From assembly GCA_964617065.1 (NCBI GenBank), contig CAZTVM010000065.1:1-11559 (forward strand): a DNA stretch of 11,559 nucleotides. The letters run 5' to 3'. Of this stretch, positions 6,269 to 11,559 are shown piece after piece. Each line of letters begins with the position of its first letter. Positions within the stretch are counted from its first letter, which is position 1. The notes under the pieces were generated by a model. That model saw only the letters and a program-made list of their open reading frames with translations. It searched no databases and was not told the origin of the DNA. This stretch comes from JAVBNU01 sp964617065. Lineage in GTDB: Bacteria > Cyanobacteriota > Vampirovibrionia > Gastranaerophilales > Gastranaerophilaceae. Both the position numbers and the translations under genes were made by a program.

Positions 6269-9200
6269 TAGTAAAGTCGGGCGCTCCGAACATACCCTCT
6301 ATTTCTTCTAAAATAGCAGAAGGTTTACGAGGATTATTTTTCATCGCTGCACGTTTCATAGCTTCTTTATCTTTTTCTTCTGAAGCGTGAGTTAAGTGAT
6401 AATAACCAGTACCTGCAGGAATTAAACGACCAATAATTACGTTTTCTTTTAAGCCTCTGAGCAAGTCTTTTTTACCTTCAACAGCAGCTTCCGTCAAAAT
6501 TCTCGTAGTTTCTTGAAATGAAGCCGCAGAAATAAAGCTTTCTGTATTCAAACTAGCTTTCGTAATACCTAAAAGCACAGGTTCAAAAGTAGCCAATGCA
6601 TTACCAGCCTCTTGCATAGCTGCGTTTTCTTGTTCAACTATTTGCATTTCAATCAACTCACCCGGCAATAATTTTGTATCACCTGAATCAACTACTCTTA
6701 CTTTTTTAGTCATTTGTCGAACAATAACCTCAACGTGTTTATCAGCAATTTGAACACCTTGTGAACGATAAACCCTTTGAACTTCATCGACCAAATACTG
6801 CTGAGCAGCCTCTACACCATTCAATCTAATCACATCATGTGGGTTCATAGGTCCACTGGTAAGAGCTTGACCAATCTTTATTTGTTGTTTATCAGAAACG
6901 ATTATATTTGAATCAACAGTATAATTAATTTCCTGACGACCATTTTCAGTAACTAAATACAAACGAGGTACATCGTCTTCAATTTCAATTTCAGCGACAC
7001 CGTCCATTTCTGCGACAATTGCTGAATCTTTTGGTTTACGCCCTTCCAGTAATTCTTCAACTCTCGGAAGACCTTGGACGATATCACCTGTTTTTTGTCT
7101 TTCAAATACTAAACTGGCTAACATATCACCACGTAGTACGAGCGCTCCGTCATCAATTTGTAACATTGTACCAGGGCTAATTNNNNNNNNNNACTCTAAC
7201 AATAACTGATTTTGGTGTAACTTCTACAACTTGACCTGAAATAGTAGAAGTTTCGCCACTTGAAGAAATAACTGAGTCCATTTTGACGAATTCACCGACA
7301 CTGACTGTAGGTTTGGATTTTACAGAAAGTTCAGTTTTTGACTCATCTGAAATTAACAACAAACGACGACCATCAGCATTACTTGGTTTTATACTCGCAA
7401 TTGCATCATTAATTGCTAATACGCAAGTTTTTGCGACAGGAGTTTTTGAGTCAATAACTTGTCCGTGTTCAACTAACAATTCAGTTTGCATAGACGATAA
7501 AGTTTTTGCGCTACCTTCAATTTCACGTCTAACAATCAAAGTTTCTAAAACTACAATTTTCAGATTATTACTGGCGTCTAACTCAACCATGCCTTTTAAG
7601 TGGCTTAAATAGTTTTGCATCTGCAACACTAGACTAGTTCTGGTTAAAGTAGCACCATCTAAATTTCTAACTCGAGCACCATCTTTGTATTGTAATTGAG
7701 TAATAGGAATAATATCAATTGATTCATCAGTACTTTTAAATCGAATGGTCACATCTTTAGGTTCAATTGTAAATTTTTGAACAGGTCTGACCAAAATTTG
7801 AACAGGTCTGTTTGAAATAGCGTCATCATCGAGTGAGCCTGCTGAATCCAAAACATCATCTAATTCCTCAATATCATCTAAACCATCATTTTCAGATTCA
7901 ATAACAGTAACGATAGAAGGTTCTTCAACCTTGATTTTAGATGTAACAACAGTACCAGGCTCCAGTAATTCACCTTCATCAACTTTTAATTCACTTATAT
8001 TATCTAAATTATATATTTTTCCCGGTCTGATAGTAACCTCATGGATAATATCATTAAATTCCTTAATTTCGACAATACCATCAATATGAGCATACAAGTC
8101 TTTTATAATTTCAGTACCAGCAGTGACTTCAGTTCCAGACTCTACCATTTTCAATGAAGCGTCTTTACTTATTTGATGTATTTCTTCAGAAATAAATATT
8201 ATATCTCCACCCTTAGTAATGATTTGATTTTCATCAACTTCTACATCTATGTATCTAATTTCACCGCTTGAAGCAACAGAATATTCGTCATCAATCAACT
8301 CGGCGATTATCATTCCGTTTTCGACTACTGTGTCAATCGGCGATTTAACTATATATTTTTCATTAGTTTTATCAACTGTCCAAACTTGCTCTTTTTTAGT
8401 GTATTCAAAGCTCGCATTAGCAGCCATAATAGAAGCTATAACAATAGTTAATTCTTTGCCTTGCACGATTTTTTTGATTAATTTTCCTTCAAAAGGTGTT
8501 TCTTCTATAACCAAATTATCACCGACACGAACTTCGCCGCCATGTTCAGAAACTACATGAGTTTCAGCGATTTTTTCGCCTTCTTTAATAACTTGTTTAT
8601 CATCAACAAGAACTTTTGAGCCACCAGGCAAGTTATAGACATCACCGCCTAAAACCCAAACTATACCATTTTTATTAGCTGTACGAGACACATTTCCTTG
8701 ACGGTCTTTTTTCTCATCAACCGTAAAATCTTCAAAAAGTACTTCACCGCTTAAATCAGTGTTAATATCTTTTGTCGCTTTTTCTGTCAAACGACTTCCG
8801 TCACCTGCATTAACAGGTTCGAATTCTGCTAATTTGTCGCCTTTTTTAACTTCTGCACCTTCAACAACATGCATAATTGTATTAGCAGGAACGTGATATT
8901 TTTCAGAAGTTTTATCGTTTTTGACAACGATATCAGTCTCTTGCAAAGTAACTTGAACAACGTCACCGTGACGAGTTCTAAGTTCTTTTGTAAATATTTT
9001 AGAGCTTATTTTACCATTGATATTAGAGACGACTTCTCTCATTGCGCCGGCGCCCTTGAATACACCACCTGTGTGGAATGTTCTCATTGTAAGCTGTGTT
9101 CCGGGTTCTCCGATACTTTGAGCTGCAATAATACCAACTGATTCACCAATATCAACTAGTCTTTGCGTGGTCATAGCCCAACCATAGCATTTTTGACATA

Positions 9201-10110
9201 CACCATATTCTAATTCACAAGTTAATGGAGAACGAACGGCTAATTCTTTCAAATCAATATGAACAATTTTTTTAATTTCATTACGATCAATAGTCGTACC
9301 GTTTGGAACAATGACATTTCCGTCTTTGTCTTTAATATCCTCTGCTATCGTACGACCTAAAAGACGGTCACGAAGTTCAACGATATTTTTTTCACCATCT
9401 GAAATAGCTGTCATTTTGATATATCTATTTGTACCACAATCAGCTTCTCTAATAATAACGTCTTGAGCAACGTCAACTAAACGTCTCGTTAAATAACCTG
9501 AGTAAGCCGTTTTCAAGGCTGTATCAACTAACCCCTTTCTTGCACCATAACTTGAAATGATGTATTCAGTAACGCTTAATCCTTCTTTAAAGTTTGATTT
9601 AATAGGTAAATCGATGATTTGACCTTGTGCATCTGCCATCAGACCACGCATACCAACCAATTGAGATACCTGAGAAACATTACCTCTCGCACCGGAGAAT
9701 GCCATCATATAAACAGGATTTAATCTATCAAAGTTCTCGACAACACTTTCTGTTAATTTTGCCGTCGTCTCTGACCAAGTGTCAATAACCTTCGTATATC
9801 TTTCAACTTCGGTTATTTCGCCTTTTAGATAACGATGAGTGGATTTTTCAATTTCTTTTTCTGCATTTGCCAGCAATTCTTTTTTAATTGCAGGAACTGA
9901 TAAATCTGAAATTGAAATAGTAGTGCCGGCTTTCGTTGCATATTTAAAACCCAAATTTTTTAAATTATTTGCTAGAGTAGCTGTTTTTGCGCCACCAAAC
10001 TCAAGATAAATTTGCGCAAGCAAATCATTCAATTTCTTTTTATTGACTGTTTCGTTTATATAGCCAACTTCTTTATTCTTTTTTGATTTATTCGGAATTA
10101 ATGTATTCAT
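6261..10110 (-). CDS. rpoC2: RNA polymerase beta' subunit, RpoC2 (split form), interrupted by an assembly gap
   Basis: This gene encodes the C-terminal part of the polymerase largest subunit, with 972 codons before the N-run and 306 after it. The total fits the roughly 1,300 residues usual for cyanobacterial RpoC2. The first part has MAFSGARGNVSQVSQLVGMRG (136-156) and the bridge helix ARKGLVDTALKTAYSGYLTRR (190-210). Next come the zinc ligands C225, C298, C305 and C308, with nearly the E. coli beta' spacing, and the first trigger-loop helix GTQLTMRTFHTGG (337-349). A huge insertion follows from about residue 351 to past the gap. It is built of beta-rich, Gly/Val-rich segments (sandwich-barrel hybrid type, SI3) and includes an acidic stretch (738-763). 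After the gap come GDIVQGLPRVEELLEGRKPK, the second trigger-loop side, DKHVEVIVRQM and ESFISAASFQETTRILTEAA, ending in an acidic tail. The ATG at 10110 follows AGAGGT, 30 bp after rpoC1. The apparent double reading frame is caused by the N-run. Confidence 0.95.
7183..7192. other. Assembly gap (10 N) inside rpoC2
   Basis: Ten N characters interrupt rpoC2. Upstream (minus-strand sense) the frame ends in VIVR plus GT, the first two bases of a codon. Downstream it resumes with one base, A, of a codon before ISPGTML. For an intact gene the missing length must be divisible by three, which 10 is not, so 10 is a placeholder. Plastid and cyanobacterial RpoC2 have about six residues (a KGQPYL-type segment) between the matching R and the V/I of the PPG/SPG motif, which suggests about 15 missing bases. 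Confidence 0.95.
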
Positions 10111-10140
10111 TTTATATTTATACCTCTAATTTATCTACAA

Positions 10141-11559
10141 CTATGATAATAAAATTGATTTTTTAACAGTTTCGTTAAAAATAATTCTACCAACAGTAGT
10201 TTCAAAGCGTTCGCCTCTTTCATCTCTAACAATAATTCTATCGTGAAGCGTTATAATACCAATTTCAAAAGCTGAAATAGCATCATCAAACGAGAAGAAG
10301 TGACCTTTAATTTCGCCGTTCGCACCTTTAGGAATTGTTAAATAGTATATGCCCAAAACCATATCTTGCGATGGAGTAATAATAGGCTTACCTGTAGCAG
10401 GCGCCAAAATGTTATTAGTAGCCAGCATCAACATTCTCGCCTCTGTTTGAGCTTCTATTGACAATGGTACGTGAACTGCCATTTGGTCACCATCGAAATC
10501 GGCATTGAATGCTGTACAAACCAATGGGTGAAGTTGAATTGCACGACCTTCCACCAATACTGGTTCAAAAGCCTGAATACCCAATCTATGCAATGTCGGA
10601 GCACGGTTAAGCATTACCGGGTGCCCTTCGATAACTTCTTCCAAGATATCCCAAACAACGCTATCAGAGCGTTCTATTTTCTTTTTAGCAGATTTGATAT
10701 TTTGTACCAAACCTCTTTCAATCAGCTTATTAACAACAAAAGGCTTGAATAATTCAATAGCCATTTCTTTAGGCAAACCGCATTGATTTAAGCTCAATTG
10801 TGGACCTACAACGATAACTGAACGACCTGAGTAGTCCACACGTTTACCTAACAAGTTTTGTCTGAAACGACCTTGCTTACCTTCTATAATATTACTCAAC
10901 GATTTTAAAGGCCTGTTATTTGGACCTACAACAGTTCTACCACGACGTCCATTATCAATAAGTGCATCAACAGCCTCTTGTAGCATACGTTTTTCATTTC
11001 TTACGATAATTTCAGGTGCTCCCATTTCCAATAATCTCAACAAACGATTATTTCTGTTTATAACTCGTCTGTAAAGGTCATTTAAATCGGAAGTTGCGAA
11101 ACGACCACCATCAAGTTGAACCATAGGTCGTAAATCCGGTGGTGTAATAGGTAATACATCCATTACCATCCACGTAGGTTCAGTATTGCTTTCCTTTAAG
11201 GCTTCTATTAATCTCAACCGTTTTATTAATTTTGCTTTCTTTTGAACAGACCCACCAGCCGAGGCTAATTCCCCTCGGATATCTTCAATTAATGTTGACA
11301 AAGAAATTTCTGAAAGTAAGTTCTTTATCGCTTCTGCGCCAATACCTACTTTCAACTTAGAATCTTCGTTTTCGTATATAAAGTCTTCATATTCTTCTTC
11401 TGAAAGTAACTGGAATTTTTTAAACGGACTATCAGCTGCGTCAACGACAACATAATTATTGAAATAAATAACTTGTTCTAAATCTTTCAACGTCATATCA
11501 AGTAACAGACCTAAATAGCTGGGAATACCTTTCAAAAACCAAATATGGCTGACTGGAGC
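10141..11559 (-). CDS. rpoC1: RNA polymerase gamma subunit, RpoC1 (split form), 5' end outside window
   Basis: This is the N-terminal half of the polymerase largest subunit, carrying the active-site metal. 472 codons are present, and the frame stays open to the right edge starting APVSHIWFLKG. About 100 N-terminal residues with the first zinc ribbon are therefore missing; the TTG at 11535 is an internal Leu codon, not a start. Seen within the fragment are DVLPITPPDLRPMVQLDGGRF (134-154), LGKRVDYSGRSVIVVGP (237-253), the rudder and lid region near 280-310, LNRAPTLHRLGIQAFEP (317-333) and the catalytic NADFDGD (352-358), whose three aspartates hold the catalytic magnesium. The protein ends at KKSILLS, where a normal RpoC would continue into the funnel and bridge helix. 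A 30-bp spacer and a new start lead into rpoC2. rpoB is expected beyond the right edge. Confidence 0.96.
   Translation of the reverse strand, partial: APVSHIWFLKGIPSYLGLLLDMTLKDLEQVIYFNNYVVVDAADSPFKKFQLLSEEEYEDFIYENEDSKLKVGIGAEAIKNLLSEISLSTLIEDIRGELASAGGSVQKKAKLIKRLRLIEALKESNTEPTWMVMDVLPITPPDLRPMVQLDGGRFATSDLNDLYRRVINRNNRLLRLLEMGAPEIIVRNEKRMLQEAVDALIDNGRRGRTVVGPNNRPLKSLSNIIEGKQGRFRQNLLGKRVDYSGRSVIVVGPQLSLNQCGLPKEMAIELFKPFVVNKLIERGLVQNIKSAKKKIERSDSVVWDILEEVIEGHPVMLNRAPTLHRLGIQAFEPVLVEGRAIQLHPLVCTAFNADFDGDQMAVHVPLSIEAQTEARMLMLATNNILAPATGKPIITPSQDMVLGIYYLTIPKGANGEIKGHFFSFDDAISAFEIGIITLHDRIIVRDERGERFETTVGRIIFNETVKKSILLS

Noticed and set aside
8249..9141. Plus-strand open frames opposite rpoC2
   Set aside because: They lie antisense to conserved or SI3 coding sequence and have no recognisable domains or good ribosome sites.
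6261..10110. Two separate genes or a frameshifted pseudogene in rpoC2
   Set aside because: The only interruption is the 10-N run. Both sides match RpoC2 in order, and the leftover bases (GT and A) join in frame for any gap divisible by three.
10141..11535. rpoC1 starting at TTG 11535
   Set aside because: The frame stays open upstream and encodes APVSHIWF, a conserved RpoC segment, so the TTG is an internal Leu codon and the gene is cut by the window edge.
1..11559. CRISPR array, insertion sequence or phage-derived system
   Set aside because: No regularly spaced repeats, transposase, integrase or terminal inverted repeats are present; all substantial coding regions match housekeeping, metabolic or membrane families apart from two small exported proteins.

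Overview
This is an AT-rich bacterial window. The best clue to the organism is the RNA polymerase largest subunit. It is encoded as two adjacent genes, rpoC1 (gamma) and rpoC2 (beta'), instead of one rpoC, and RpoC2 carries a very large insertion in the trigger loop. In family knowledge this split is a hallmark of Cyanobacteria and plastids. Combined with the low GC and ordinary heterotroph-type neighbours, I infer a member of the cyanobacterial lineage, possibly the non-photosynthetic Melainabacteria/Vampirovibrionia (for example gut Gastranaerophilales). The split is read directly from the sequence; the finer placement is inference.

Layout. Positions 1-112 (minus) hold only the signal-peptide end of an exported protein that runs off the left edge. 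A 166-bp divergent intergenic region follows, with a good promoter for the plus-strand operon and a 19-bp inverted repeat in front of the exported-protein gene. The plus-strand operon is ssb (279-611), a four-carbon acid-sugar kinase of the former DUF1537 family (620-1936) and a PdxA-family dehydrogenase (1926-2891), with 8 nt between the first two genes and an 11-nt overlap between the last two. An AT-only hairpin follows, then a 247-bp spacer without a gene, then a DedA membrane protein (3139-3765). From the right edge the minus strand carries rpoC1 (5' truncated by the window), rpoC2, a clear intrinsic terminator, a small secreted NTF2-like protein, serS and tmk. The two transcription directions converge at 3743-3765, where the dedA and tmk coding ends overlap by 23 bp.

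How the genes work together. rpoC1 and rpoC2 give the catalytic centre of transcription; serS charges tRNA-Ser; tmk makes dTDP for DNA synthesis; ssb protects single-stranded DNA. The kinase and the PdxA-family enzyme form a plausible two-step module: phosphorylate the 4-hydroxyl of a C4 acid or of 4-hydroxythreonine, then oxidise and decarboxylate the product. It could serve C4 acid-sugar catabolism or feed pyridoxal phosphate synthesis.

One assembly artefact matters. Ten N characters at 7183-7192 break rpoC2 into two frames. The flanking sequence shows that the real gap must be a multiple of three if the gene is intact, so this is a placeholder rather than a frameshift. I found no mobile element, CRISPR array, tRNA or rRNA. 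I see no clearly new system here; the more interesting points are the rpoC2 terminator/promoter boundary, the kinase-pdxA pairing behind ssb, and the ssb product without an acidic tail.
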